The notes beneath the pieces are model-generated. The model saw nothing but the letters and a program-made list of their open reading frames with translations, did no database searches and had not been told where the DNA came from. Source: Myrmaecium sp. VS I D KN 1 (Eukaryota > Ascomycota > Dothideomycetes > Valsariales > Valsariaceae). Taken from it: a stretch of DNA of 64,000 nucleotides. The position numbers and the translations under genes are program-made. Position 1 is the first letter of the stretch. Every line of letters starts with the position of its first letter. The stretch spans positions 62,001 to 126,000 of the forward strand of contig JADQAV010000008.1 of NCBI GenBank assembly GCA_019775845.1. Direction: 5' to 3'. Below, piece after piece: positions 35,338-45,874 of this stretch.

Positions 35338-37446
35338 GGTTGCGGCTTTGACTGGTGAGTAGGTGGTGTGCCTCGAGTTGAAGGTTGTTTTACTGATGCT
35401 TGATAGGACTTCTTCCGGCCGTTTACGTGAGTCAGAAAGGTTCCATGAGCAGATACACGGACGGGAAATGGAAACATCGACACCGATGGGTAATGAGGAG
35501 TATAAATCGGGAGGCAGCGAGCGTATCGATGTAACTCGCGGATATGATTGTCGAGGAGGACCTCGGGAGTATAAGAAGATAAGAATGACGAAGCTCCATG
35601 GGCAAAGCAGTTCCATATTGGACTTCAGTTGACGCCGGAAAAGCTAATATAAGTTATGCCGTTTGAAGCGCTTTTCTTAAAAATAACTATCCTTGACGGA
35701 GAGGTCTTCTGGATACCAATATCTTTTCGTGCCTCGTCGTTGAACTTGACATATTGAATCTCCTGTACGATCTCTGATGCTGCCGGAACCTAGGTATCTC
35801 GATCATAATGACCTACACTGCCACCTCCTTCGATAGAACGTACCCTCGGAGGAATAGCAGTGGGCTTGATGACAGAGACATGCGAAGGTTTCAAACCACG
35901 GTGTGTAGTGATATTGAGGGCAACATCCATTGGAAAGGGAACACGAGGAGATAAGTCAAACATGAATTACCTCCGTTCTCAGGCCGAGTCGCAGACGCAG
36001 TTGCTCACACCCTTAAGCGCCAACGTCCACGGCCTACAGAGAGCATCGTATTACTCCATCTAGGAAAAAAGGCTCATTGCTATCGCCTCACAGGAGCTGG
36101 AAGCCACAGCCCCCCAGTCCACCTGATCCAGCGCTTCCATTCACAGCCAAACGACAAAAAAGCCGCAACGCGCGGCCAGCGTACGTCTCAATCCCATCTT
36201 TGATAAGAACCCTAGAAGATACACTATCGATGCTATGGCGAGCTCTCTCCTTTGTTCCAGGAAACGACGATATCCCAGCGTCTTCGGTAGCATCCTAGCA
36301 GCCGAGCACTCCTCCACACCTTGAACAGCCTGCAGAACAGCATTCAAAGCAGCACAGTTGAAGGACCATGTTCATGCTGGAGCAGCAGTAGCAGCGGAGG
36401 CCTGTTTATTCGTCATTGTCGTCCATCCACCGGCCCACCGCGTCGCTCAATTTAAGTAAATATGGATACCCTGTTCTCCAGCAACCACATACACGGCGGG
36501 GTGATGAGGCTCAGTCCTGCTCCTCCTCCGTGCCGCCAGTGCCTCATATTTCTTATTCTTCAGCGCCAATTGCTCGGGCGTTTAGCCACACCCCGTCTGC
36601 GGAGCGGGATGTCCTTCGAAATGAGCTGTCTCAGGTATGGACCGTATGGCGATAGTCGCACCGCGATCACGGCGGCGGCAAGGCTGTTGCGGAGAATTAT
36701 GGAGGATGTGGTTGTTTAGACCGCGAGGAGGGGGCTGCCAAAGAGAGAAGCGGAAGAAGACAGGTCGTAAGAGACATGGTCGGTCCTCATGCAACGGAAG
36801 GTTCGGGTTCAACTGTGGAGAAAGAGTTAGCTTTCCTTGTGGAAGAGAGGATGAATACCAAGAGGCAGCAGACGGTTTGTAACAAGATATGGTGAGCTTC
36901 CGCGGAGCCTTGCTTTGCTTTTGATGGCCCGTATAGTGAGGGGATGGAATTTTCTCTATTAACTTTGCGCTTTTCCGGCACTTCCTTGTCTCGGGTAGCC
37001 GAATTAAGGTAAGCATCTTCCATCACGGCGCAATCGGAACATGGCTCGACAGGGGGGCGCGAAGAAACTGTATAGAACGTAGTATGCGTATAGCTCATTA
37101 GGCGTAGCCGTGCAGAACGAGGGCCAGAATAGCTGGGTTCGTAATATATCGGATACCAGTTCACTGTCCTGCAGCCGCCTTCGAAGCAAAGACGGCGCTA
37201 AACCTATCTTGGCGGCTGTTGGCTGCGAGTCCATTTCTCCACGCACGTGTGCCTCGCGGCCGAGTCTTCAGCCAACATCGCTCTTGACGAAGGGAATCTG
37301 CCTCTCTGCCTGTGTTCCTGTCAGAGTATTCACCTTCATCAAGCCCACCGAAGCTTCGCTGCAGCAGCATCACCGTCACCATCAACCCCGTCTTCATCAT
37401 CATCGCCTCCGTCGTACTCGTCGCCGTCGCCGTTACAGTCACAATC
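35338..37446. other. Spacer of about 2.1 kb
   Basis: Short frames (35363-35632, 35860-36063, 36077-36298, 36582-37016) have no domain or splice evidence. The last 150 bp are the leader of the gene at 37506. Confidence 0.45.
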
Positions 37447-37505
37447 GTAAGTCGATCCACCACTCCACCGACGAAACATCCCCAACTAACCACCCATGAC
37501 TCCAG

Positions 37506-38129
37506 ATGCCCAACCCCTTCAAGATCCTCAGTAACCGCTTCGGCCACCACCGCTCGCAGGCCAGCAACAGCGGCAGCAGCAGCAGCAGCCCCAACAGCGA
37601 CAAAAGCCCGAAGGCTTTCTCCTTCAACTTCCCCCGCACCAGCAACAAGAACAAGGCCAGCCCCCCTCCCACCAGCACGCCCTGCCCCTCCACCCTCCCC
37701 GCCCTCTCACTCCCCCGCCTGCCTCCCGACAGCAAGCCAGTCACCCGCATCCGGCGCGCCGACCATCCCGGCGCCGCAGTCACGACTGCCGGGAATGGTG
37801 TGATGGTCATGCGTCTCCCTGGCGCGGAGCCTGCTGCGGCGGCGACGGAGCGGCGGAGGACTAATTTTAGTCGCCCGCTGCCGAGGGTACGCGGCCACGG
37901 TGCTCGTGCTGGTGCTGGAAGGAGGGGAGTGGAAAGAAGGGTGGTTTGGGTTGATGGGTTTAGCTGGAGGTGGAGGAGGGAGAGGTTGGGGGTTATTGTT
38001 GAGGAGGATGAGGATGTGATGGAGGAGAAGGAGGAGAAGGAGAAGGAGCGTGAGGATGAGGAGGATGGTGAGAAGAGGGAGGAGCAGAGTGAGGAGGAGG
38101 ATGAGAAGAAGGAGGCCGAGGAAGACTAA
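37506..38129 (+). CDS. Basic N-terminus, acidic C-terminus lineage-specific protein
   Basis: A 207-residue frame. A 5'-UTR intron at 37447-37505 (GTAAGT, branch AACTAACC, TCCAG) ends directly before the ATG. The N-terminus is MPNPFKILSNRFGHHRSQAS, a basic amphipathic stretch, followed by Ser/Asn-rich sequence, a Pro-rich segment, a less simple block with VTRIRRADHPGAAVTTAGNG, an Arg-rich part, a segment VVWVDGFSWRWRRERLGVIV, and a tail of about 50 residues made almost wholly of Glu, Lys, Asp and Arg. No domain recognised. Its leader intron and N-terminal style match 27992, 29490 and 31894. Confidence 0.62.
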   Translation: MPNPFKILSNRFGHHRSQASNSGSSSSSPNSDKSPKAFSFNFPRTSNKNKASPPPTSTPCPSTLPALSLPRLPPDSKPVTRIRRADHPGAAVTTAGNGVMVMRLPGAEPAAAATERRRTNFSRPLPRVRGHGARAGAGRRGVERRVVWVDGFSWRWRRERLGVIVEEDEDVMEEKEEKEKEREDEEDGEKREEQSEEEDEKKEAEED

Positions 38130-39004
38130 AGAGAAGAGATGCGGGTTGAGAGGAGGAAGTAAGTTGGCGAGAAGAAGGAGAAGGAGCAGCTAGAGAACGT
38201 GCTCGATGTGAATGTTTCGAAGTCCTAAGCTAAGACGTAAGTACTCACCTTACCAGTCTCATAAAAAGCGACAGAGCAAGCTAACCCAACGGCTAGTTCG
38301 TTTTTCCTTATTCGCCATTTTTGATTTGGTGACTGGGTTGCCGCAAAGGCAATCAAGTCTAGAGTGGCCGCTTTGAAGAATGGGTTGTGTTTTTGAATCC
38401 GAAATTTCCAATTCTGGCGGCTGGCCTCTCCCGCGAATGAGCGGTACAAAGAGGCCTGACAGAAATGCCGTCGATGAATATTGCAAGGGCTTGTGGGAAG
38501 AGAACTTGAAAGACTGCTATGCCGACATCTTGTATAGTAGCTGTATTTTATCCAATCGACTCTCTTCTCTCCCTTCTTAGTTTTCTTTTTCAGCTTTTGC
38601 AGGTAGCCTTCTTGAGCGCAGCTCGAAATTAGTTATATATAGGGCATAAGAAGTGAGGCTGCCATGCCTGGATCATGAGGTATTGGGAGTATACTGAGAC
38701 AATCAAAGAAATTCAAAATGAAATGTTAAGCGTAGTAGAGTGTGGCCAGGAATATAGAGTGGCTTCCATTGTTGAGAAATCTAGCAGAACTTGTAATCGC
38801 TGTTTATTATTGTGATCATTCACAGCGGCCTGAATTTGTACTGGGGAAGATGAAGTTCTTGTAACCGCAATTCAACCCGAAATCCTCTCTTCGAGAGATG
38901 AGAAATATCAAGAGAAAAAAAAAAGGAAAACCAAAGAAGGAAGCCCAGGGCAGAAAGCCCACGTCCTCGCCAGCCTGTGAGTCCGTACGATCCCCATCCC
39001 CCAC
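38130..39004. other. Convergent spacer
   Basis: Sequence between the convergent genes at 37506 and 39931. AT-rich, with no supportable frame. Confidence 0.45.
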
Positions 39005-39931
39005 TCACACTATCTCCTCCTCAAGCTGATCATACCACCTCCGCATCATAAACCGCCTCAAGCCCCCAAAATGTCTCACAGTAACCCGATGCACATCCCA
39101 CGCCCTCGCGCCGGGCAGCTGTGGCGTACGACAAACCGCACACTCCAAAGACCCCACATGACGGCGGAAATCCTGCCGAACCAGCACCCTAAAAAGTCCA
39201 CTATTAGCAAAAAAACAACTCCATCATAAACAAAGGGCCCGGAACAACGACATACCAACACAACCCCTCCACCCACCTCAACCCCGCAAGGCTAAGTACA
39301 TCCACCGGCCTCGTCGCGCTGCCCATCAGCAACCGTACCAAGGTCGGGTACCACGGCGGGTAGGGAATCTGGGCAAGGCGCCAATGGGCGCCTTGGACGT
39401 CGAGAAGGACCCGCGTGCATGCCATCTCGATGTGGGAGCCTGACGCCAGCGCGGTGAGCGCGCGGTCTACCGTCTGTGTTAGGCTGGGATTAGCGGGAGC
39501 ACTGGTGATGCGGTGGGAAGAGGAGGGGAGTGACTTACGGCCCGGGAGGCGAGGGTGTCTGGGGATGCGTCTAGGGGAGAAAGGCTGCTGGTATGGTGGC
39601 TGCGGTGGCGGGTTTGCTGGCCGTGATGGCCAGGATGGGAGGCGCTGGTGTTGTTGGCCGGCGTGCCGCTTGATGCGGGAGGGAGGCTTGAGGAGGAGCC
39701 GTTGCCCGTGGTGGGAATGGGAGGGAGAGGGCGGGAGGGGAGGGTTGTGGTGTTGGTGGTGTTGTCGCTGTCGCTGTCGCTGTCGTTGCTACTGGCGGGA
39801 GGAGCAGGAAGGGCCCGGATTGGGAGAATGATGATCCGGGACCTTGCGGGAGCGACGGAAGCAGCGTTGCTCGTTGCGGGGGCGGCTTCGGCGGGAGTGG
39901 CGTCGCCGTTGGGGAGGCTGGAAGGAGGCAT
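39005..39931 (-). CDS. Hypothetical protein with a conserved-looking C-terminal domain
   Basis: Exons are 39931-39539, 39473-39256 and 39188-39005; introns of 65 and 67 nt have GTAAGT..ACAG and GTATGT..TTTTAG borders, the latter with a GCTAATA branch. The product is 264 residues. The first 130 residues are disordered (Ala, Ser, Pro, Thr, an acidic SNDSDSDSD patch). The last 130 are ordered-looking: VDRALTALASGSHIEMACTR, HWRLAQIPYPPWYPTLVRLL, LRWVEGLCW, then a paired-cysteine motif SLECAVCRTPQLPG and HFGGLRRFMMRRWYDQLEEE at the end. Two cysteines and nearby histidines could bind metal, but the set is incomplete. Family not recognised. Splice fit and composition support a real gene. Confidence 0.7.
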
Positions 39932-39964
39932 GGTCGAAGTTGTGATGCTGATGCCGACAGCCTT

Positions 39965-39983
39965 GTGATGGTGGTGATGGTGG

Positions 39984-40014
<31 letters not shown>

Positions 40015-40090
40015 AATGATGATGATGATGATGATGATGATGATGGTAGTGGTGGTGGTGGTGGTGGTGGTGACGCTGCTGCTGCTGCAG
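39965..40090. repeat. GAT/GGT microsatellite
   Basis: A run of GAT and GGT trinucleotides with one interruption (GATAAT), ending in GCT repeats. It lies about 35-160 bp before the ATG of the gene at 39931, so in its leader or promoter, where the sense strand reads ATC/ACC. Confidence 0.9.
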
Positions 40091-42520
40091 TTGTTGTGGT
40101 TCTGATGGAAGAGAAGAGTAGAAGTGGTGGTGAGCGAGGTGTGCCGGGTAGAAGCTGAGCTACAGAGACAGGCGGTGAGAAACTGGAGAAATTGTGGTGG
40201 GAAGTGTATGCCGAACTTCGGCCAAGAAATGATTGACGGCTTGAACCGGGTGAAGAGGGGGTGCTGGTATATGGCAAACGCCAGTGGCATGTGATATCGA
40301 ATGACACCCTCTAGTATGTGGTGTGGTGTACTGTCAAGTTATTTGACGACTTCACGTCTTCGATCTAGGCAGGTGTATGACTATGGAAATTTTAAGGTTA
40401 AGCCCAGTCTTGCAGGACTATACGGCCCAATAGCATTTGCCCAATGTTGTATCACTACGTTTTTATGACATTCTTATCGAAACATTCACCGCAGTCCTCT
40501 CGTCCACCGATTTCGCTGTCTGACGGTGCAAGAATTCAAGATCTGTATGCGAAATTATAATACTCTTTCCCTAACTATAAAGCCCACATGGCTGAAAACG
40601 CAAGTTTCCCACAAGTACAACGGCAAAGGCAGACCCGGCTGGAAGCAAGGCCGCTACAACGCAATGTTAACCTTCGTCTCGCAACTTCCAGTCGCAGATT
40701 CTCGGGAACTGGTGGAAGAGCTCACAGACAATAAGCCATCTCCTCACCGCTTTTCGTTGATTGAGATGCCGTACTCAGTGCTCTCCGATCGCGGCGCTCA
40801 AGATGTTGAGGCATGTGGGCTTGGTGACTTACCTTTGCGAACGGATTCAGAGCAAGAAACGGTAGGAGCTGTATGGACCGGAGGTTACGGTATCCTGCCT
40901 CCAGCAAGACGGCCGGTGTTCCATCATTTTGATTCGAGATTGAAGTGAATAATGAAGAGGGCGTATAGTAAAAGCGATATCGTAGGACGGATACTGAGCT
41001 ATATACAATCTTCGTTGCGACAATTGGGGCCATAGCCCAGGAGCTCGACAAGGCCCTCGTCGGTCCCCATAGCACCGCAGTTCCTAGCCTTGATCTGGAT
41101 CCAGCTGTTTCGCCCAGCAGAGCAGGTCGATTCGAAGGTGTGGACCGAGAAGGACGATTGCTTCCTATTCCACGTTACTGTTGGGTGTGATTTTCGCGAG
41201 AGCTCTTCCTACTCGTATTCCAAACGTACACGATGTCGTCCCCCTTGAGTGTACCGTCCATATAGTCCCAAAATCACAGCCAAGTTTGAAAACAACTAGC
41301 TGCCGACGGAGGGCATGGAACATGAACGTGCTTGTCCATCATCATGGTCCGTCCGGCGAAGGATTGCAAAGTCGACAGAAGTACCGGTAGCACCTCTATC
41401 CTCAATGTCCTTAAAACGGCTGACTGCTCTCCCGGCTGGGTCCAGTATAGACGCATCGAGCGGGCTTGGTAACTGCGAACACTGAATGAATCCCCGTGCG
41501 ATTTGTTGTTCTCTGCCTTCCATCCACGCCTTGTCATGGTCGTCAATCAGTTGGCTGCATGCTTGCGCGTAGCGGGTTAACAAGAATAGGATTTGGTAAG
41601 GATCATTTCGTATCGGCTACTTCGGGGACGGGTCCTGGGGGGATGGTATTCGTCGGTGAATGGCTGTCGTTTCGAACGGTCGTAACGGGCAGTCGATCAG
41701 TACAGCGCCTGTCGGGTTAGCCACTGGAACTGGCTGAAGCGAACGAGCGTCTCACCGCCTCAGCAGCGACGGTACGGATAGGTTGGCTCGTTTTCTTGCA
41801 TTCTTGATAGAAATGACTGTAGGTACATGGTGATTGGTTCAGTCGCGCCCATAGGTTCGTTGGAATTAGAGTGAGGCTACGTAGTCTGCGCGGGGGCTTG
41901 TCAACCACAGTCGCCAGTGCCTGCGACCGTGCTAGACGGGCCACTGATCTCTGTGAAGCTGACCGTTTGTGGCCGCGGTTCTCATCCTTTGCCATGTGAT
42001 GCAGGTCTGATATCCGCGCTCATGACGCAGCTCTTGTAGCCTCCTGCAACGCAGAGGCAAACACGACCATGAAGGGACGAGCCACCTCAGTCAATCCCCA
42101 TATGTGTCCTTTATGAAAGGTATAGATGAATCAGGGTTTGCACAACTCGGTGACGTTGCTTTGCTCGGAGTCTAGAAGGTAGCCTGTTCATTGCTCGATT
42201 TGCCTAGAAGTGCCGTGCTTCATCATGATCGTATAGAGTTTTCGAAACAGGAGCAGGCCTGTATGAGGCTACCTGCACTGCAATGTGACGGGCACTCTGT
42301 GACAGGCTCCGTCGTATGAGACAGATCATCGATCGAAGAGAACAATACATTCCAAGCTTTGCAAACATCTCTATACGATGGCTAAATGATCACCCTTACA
42401 TTACCAAAGGATGTACGAAGCCGACCTATCAAAACAACAAAGACAAGCCGAAGCAAAGAGCATTCACGACAACTTAAGACATCAAACGACTACCATAAGA
42501 ACATGATCAAAGAAAGCCTT
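40091..42520. other. Spacer with doubtful frames
   Basis: A plus frame at 40547-40948 (133 codons from the first ATG) and a minus frame at 41075-40722 overlap. The minus one runs into a good GTAAGT donor near 40833. Neither has a recognisable domain. Nothing else is visible to 42520. Confidence 0.4.
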
Positions 42521-42521
42521 C

Positions 42522-42800
42522 TTCCTCAAGCCTCCACCACTGGTGGAAAAGTCTCAATGAAAAAGAGTTGTGTTTAGCCTGTCCCCGAAGGAATAGCCTG
42601 AGCGAAAAATTCCCCACCCCGATCCTGGCAAGAAAGGAGTGGAAGTGGGAGTTGTCGAACAACAACAAGTCAAACCAAAAAATGTGCCGGAGAGCGATCC
42701 CCTTGGCGGGGGGACCGTCGTTACCACCCCCGAAGGGGAGGCAGATGCAAGGCATTCTTGAGCGCCCTGCATCCCGACTGCCTATGGCGAGCGAAGAGAG
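42522..42800 (-). ncRNA. snRNA-like gene with perfect Sm site, related to the U2-like locus
   Basis: On the minus strand an RNA starting near 42800, about 35 bp after a TATA box, would contain a small GCC-ATA-GGC hairpin (42788-42780), a 10-bp stem-loop (42773-42764 with 42753-42744), a CCCC-TTCG-GGGG hairpin (42738-42727), an 8-bp stem (42717-42710 with 42702-42695) and then ATTTTTTGG (42683-42675), a perfect Sm-protein site. The 3' end carries a hairpin at 42561-42522 whose outer strands TTCATTGAG and CTTGAGGAA are the same as in the locus at 18603, while the inner stem differs (TCCACC/GGTGGA) but still pairs. The U2 TTAGATCAAG segment is absent, so it is either a far-diverged U2 relative or another snRNA class. 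Small frames of 72 and 82 codons overlap it and have no domain. Confidence 0.6.
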
Positions 42801-42832
42801 AAAGAGGAGGAGAAGTGAGCAGGGAGGACGGG

Positions 42833-42840
42833 TATATATA
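42833..42840 (-). promoter_or_regulatory. TATA box of the second snRNA-like gene
   Basis: TATATATA, within GGTATATATACC, about 35 bp before the inferred RNA start; a pyrimidine-rich stretch follows, as at the other locus. Confidence 0.55.
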
Positions 42841-42922
42841 CCCCAGAATCGGTCGGCACGGAATATCGTGAGCTCCTGCCGAAGGCACGGCTCGAGGCGC
42901 AGGCAGAGGCGGCATGGGTATA

Positions 42923-42939
42923 TTAGTAGATTGAAAGCA
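42923..42939 (-). promoter_or_regulatory. Shared upstream element, second copy
   Basis: The minus strand reads GCTTTCAATCTACTAAT, one base shorter than the copy at 18920-18937. It lies between the snRNA-like gene and the divergent Sm-like gene, so it could influence both. Confidence 0.5.
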
Positions 42940-43125
42940 CCTACTCACGTGCTCCCTTGACACCGCTCCCTGTCTAGCATTCCTCTATCGATCTCAGAAG
43001 CAATATGCTTAACCTTGCCTGCCGAGGTCTAGTCGTCTCTATACTTCACTTCTTCCCCGTCAACTACCCAACGCAACGGCCTTATCCAGGACAAGACCTT
43101 CTGCTCCTTCACTACTACCGCAAGG

Positions 43126-43512
43126 ATGTCTGCCAACAACCCGTACGGTCTGTTTCGCCTCTATCTCGATGATCTTATCAAGCGTGAGGCTCTAGTCCAG
43201 TTCCGTCTGCATGGCAGTCCCCGGGCCGTTCAAGGTTATGTCCTCGTAAGTGACTGCAAAACGCCTCATCTTCCTGCTGCTTGCGCTGACCGGTTGTCGA
43301 ACCAGTCTTACGATGAGCATCTCAACATCCGCATCGTCGACGCATTCTTCGGCCTCGAGACTACATACAGCTTCGTCTATGACAGATATAAAGGTATGTA
43401 TTTGACCATTGACATAACGGCTTCGGAGGGATTGCTAATGGAGCTTGTTGCAGGAGACCTCACTATCAGCGCTTTCCAACTTGAGTACATGGTTGAAGCG
43501 TATTTGGCCTAA
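43126..43512 (+). CDS. Divergent Sm-fold protein, closest in layout to SmE
   Basis: Exons are 43126-43245, 43306-43393 and 43454-43512. Both introns are 60 nt (GTAAGT..CCAG with GCTGACC; GTATGT..GCAG with GCTAATG) and lack stops. Splicing gives 88 residues, the SmE size, and restores an Sm1 motif: the strand LVQFRLHGSPRAVQGYVL is joined directly to SYDEHLNIRIVDA, matching the Sm pattern of a bent beta-strand, Gly, aromatic-Asp-Glu, Asn and a final Asp. The N-terminal helix (NPYGLFRLYLDDL) and the Sm2-like YKGDLTISA resemble the start and the LKGDN strand of SmE. It differs from canonical SmE at most positions, so it is a paralogue rather than the housekeeping gene. Sm proteins form heptamer rings on snRNA U-rich sites; this one lies divergent to an snRNA-like gene. 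Fold call fairly sure, function inferred. Confidence 0.75.
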   Translation: MSANNPYGLFRLYLDDLIKREALVQFRLHGSPRAVQGYVLVSDCKTPHLPAACADRLSNQSYDEHLNIRIVDAFFGLETTYSFVYDRYKGMYLTIDITASEGLLMELVAGDLTISAFQLEYMVEAYLA

Positions 43513-45870
43513 GTGCTATTCTCTCCGTCCAATATCCTTCGAAGCCTGCTTGATGCGTTCTGGTTGTCCTGAACGTCTGACAACCTCTAAGGTCTGCAAG
43601 AATTTGAAAATTTTCACGTCCCAGAATCACCTTCGAATATTTGGCAAAGAGGACGGCTTCTACCACAGTTGGACTTGGTTTTCTTGGAGCGTTGACAATT
43701 TGATGAGTCTGCAGCATCCCTGGCGCTTGTGCCTCGCACTCGTGCTTGATTGAATTTCGGCTGCGATGATCATTTCCTTGGGAGATACCATCATGGCAGT
43801 TTAGCAAAGATCAATGAAATCGAATGCTAGCAAAATTCATCTTCATTAGTCCATACTCAATCTTGATGCAGTGACTGGACTGTGAACAACGTGCACTACT
43901 TCGATATACAGGTCTTTTCGATGGAAAGCTATGCTTGGCAGCTTTGGAAGGCAAAGTGGTAGCTATCAGATGTTCACAAACCGAGCTGTTTTTCGCGCCC
44001 TGCCATTCCTGCTAGACCACCCGCTCCACACTCGACCCGATAGGAGAGCACCGTGTCGCCAGCTTCGTTATGAACACCTGAATGGGCTCTCGCGCACGTG
44101 GTCCAACGGTTAGGTATTGGAATACAAGGACGTCGTATTAACCAACGCTGACGTCTCTACCCGAGCATCTAGGCGCAGAGTCGCTCCACCGAGCCCTGTA
44201 TGCTCTCTTCCTCAGCAGGAGCCCGCGTCCCGTCTCCGTACCTGGTGCCCTGGCGACGTGCTGGGCTTGGTTCCCGGCTCTGGTTTTCCATGTCCGACCT
44301 TTGCTCCTCCTAAATGGTGGCGTTGTGGTATGCATCCCAAGGTAACTGATGGTGCGCCTGCCGGGAGGTGCTCGCAGCATATAATTTGAATATCGAGCCA
44401 GTTACGGTACTATTATACCGAGCCCACGAGCCCCTGAGTTTAGGGTAAGATCCGGAGCTCTTAGACTATCAGTAACCTTCTCCCTTCATTATATTCGAGC
44501 GAAGAGGAGGTTTATGCCTTTTTGATCGGTCAATGGTTACTCCGAAGTATACGGTCATCGTCGAATCGCCGGCTGCAGGCTTGATAAACGGATATTTTAC
44601 GGTACTTTTTGCGTCTTTTTCAATCTGCTTACGCAGATAGGTAGAGCGAGACATATGGTAATTTGGCCGGAAGGTAACTTCGCTGATCTGCGTATTAGAC
44701 GGCCTACTGGTATCTAGCGAGCTGCCCGGAGGTTCTACTAAATCGTTCAGATCTACTGGTGATATTATGGCGATCCAAGTAACTTCGTACTCTAGATCGT
44801 CCCGCAATTTGTATCAAGTTCGAGTGATTGGAGCATCGGCGCGAAGAGGATAATGAGATCTGCAAGGTAAAGGAAAGTAAAGATATTTAGAAGAGGATAT
44901 AGTACTATACACAGCTTGCTACTGAGAACGCGGTCGTGATTGTAGAATATCTAATCCATTTATCTTTGTAATCTTTGAAACCATCTCGTGAACTTATCAG
45001 CGCGGTTGTTTCTACCGCCGATCACGGGAGGCGCTCTGTTCCGCAATCGCCCTACTGCAAACCCGCTCGTCCATACCGGTCCGGAGACCAAGAAGACGAA
45101 TGACCAACAGTGGACACAACCACCACGCATACTCCAATCCAACCTCAACGAACTTTTGGCAACCAACAAACTCCACTTATAGGACGATTTCCTCCAAAGC
45201 CTTCGCAACGACAGTTAGATTCAAAGAACCGGTGCTCGTAACAGTTCGGGGAACATGAGTGTCGGGAACTAATTATCGTAGGAGAGAGCAATATGACCGT
45301 CGACGAATCACCTCTCCATCGATATTACGGAACGCAGACCTGGATAATGCAAAAAGAATCGCAGGGAGGAGACACATACCATGAGTTTCCAGCGCGCCAA
45401 CAGAGCCGCTGAACCATGCAAGACATGGGCAGGCGCGAACTGGGCTTTGATCTAGGCCAGCCACACCGAAGCAGTCCGTCAGCGTTCACACCGGAACCAT
45501 CAAAGCGCTGAAAAGGGATGCGCAGATCGCAGGCGTAGATCGCAGCACAATGCCATCGCGCTTGCCACTATAGTACTGATGCATCTCGTCCACCGCAAGA
45601 AGCGAAGAAACCCCAGGGATTCGAACGAGGCAAACCAACGGAATCACCGGTAGCAAAGAGAGCATCGCCCCTCCGGAGCAGAGAGCATCGCCCCTCCGGA
45701 GCAGACCTTATGCGGAGCTAGGTAGTCTGGCCAGCCCTCTAACGACACCGTCGACAGCTACAACTGAGGACGTACCGGGGAGATACAGGAACGTCGCAAT
45801 GACTGCCGGCGGAACCTAGGAGAGCGCCACGTGGGCGTCTAGCAATATCCTGGGGACTCAACTTCTTAGA
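43513..45870. other. Spacer with unassigned frames
   Basis: A minus frame at 44807-44469 (112 codons) has a protein-like composition but no domain. A 23-bp direct repeat occurs twice at 45661-45706. AT-rich patches flank 44400-44960. No gene is supported. Confidence 0.4.
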
Positions 45871-45874
45871 ATAT

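Noticed and set aside
40826-40935. ACTTACCT followed about 95 bases later by ATTTTGA, looking like a U1 snRNA
   Set aside because: ACTTACCT is also the reverse complement of a 5' splice site, no TATA box lies upstream, and the U1 stem-loops are not evident.
42507-42772. Small minus frames of 72 and 82 codons across the second snRNA-like gene
   Set aside because: No domain, and they compete in different frames; conserved features of the region are structural and non-coding. Not fully excluded.
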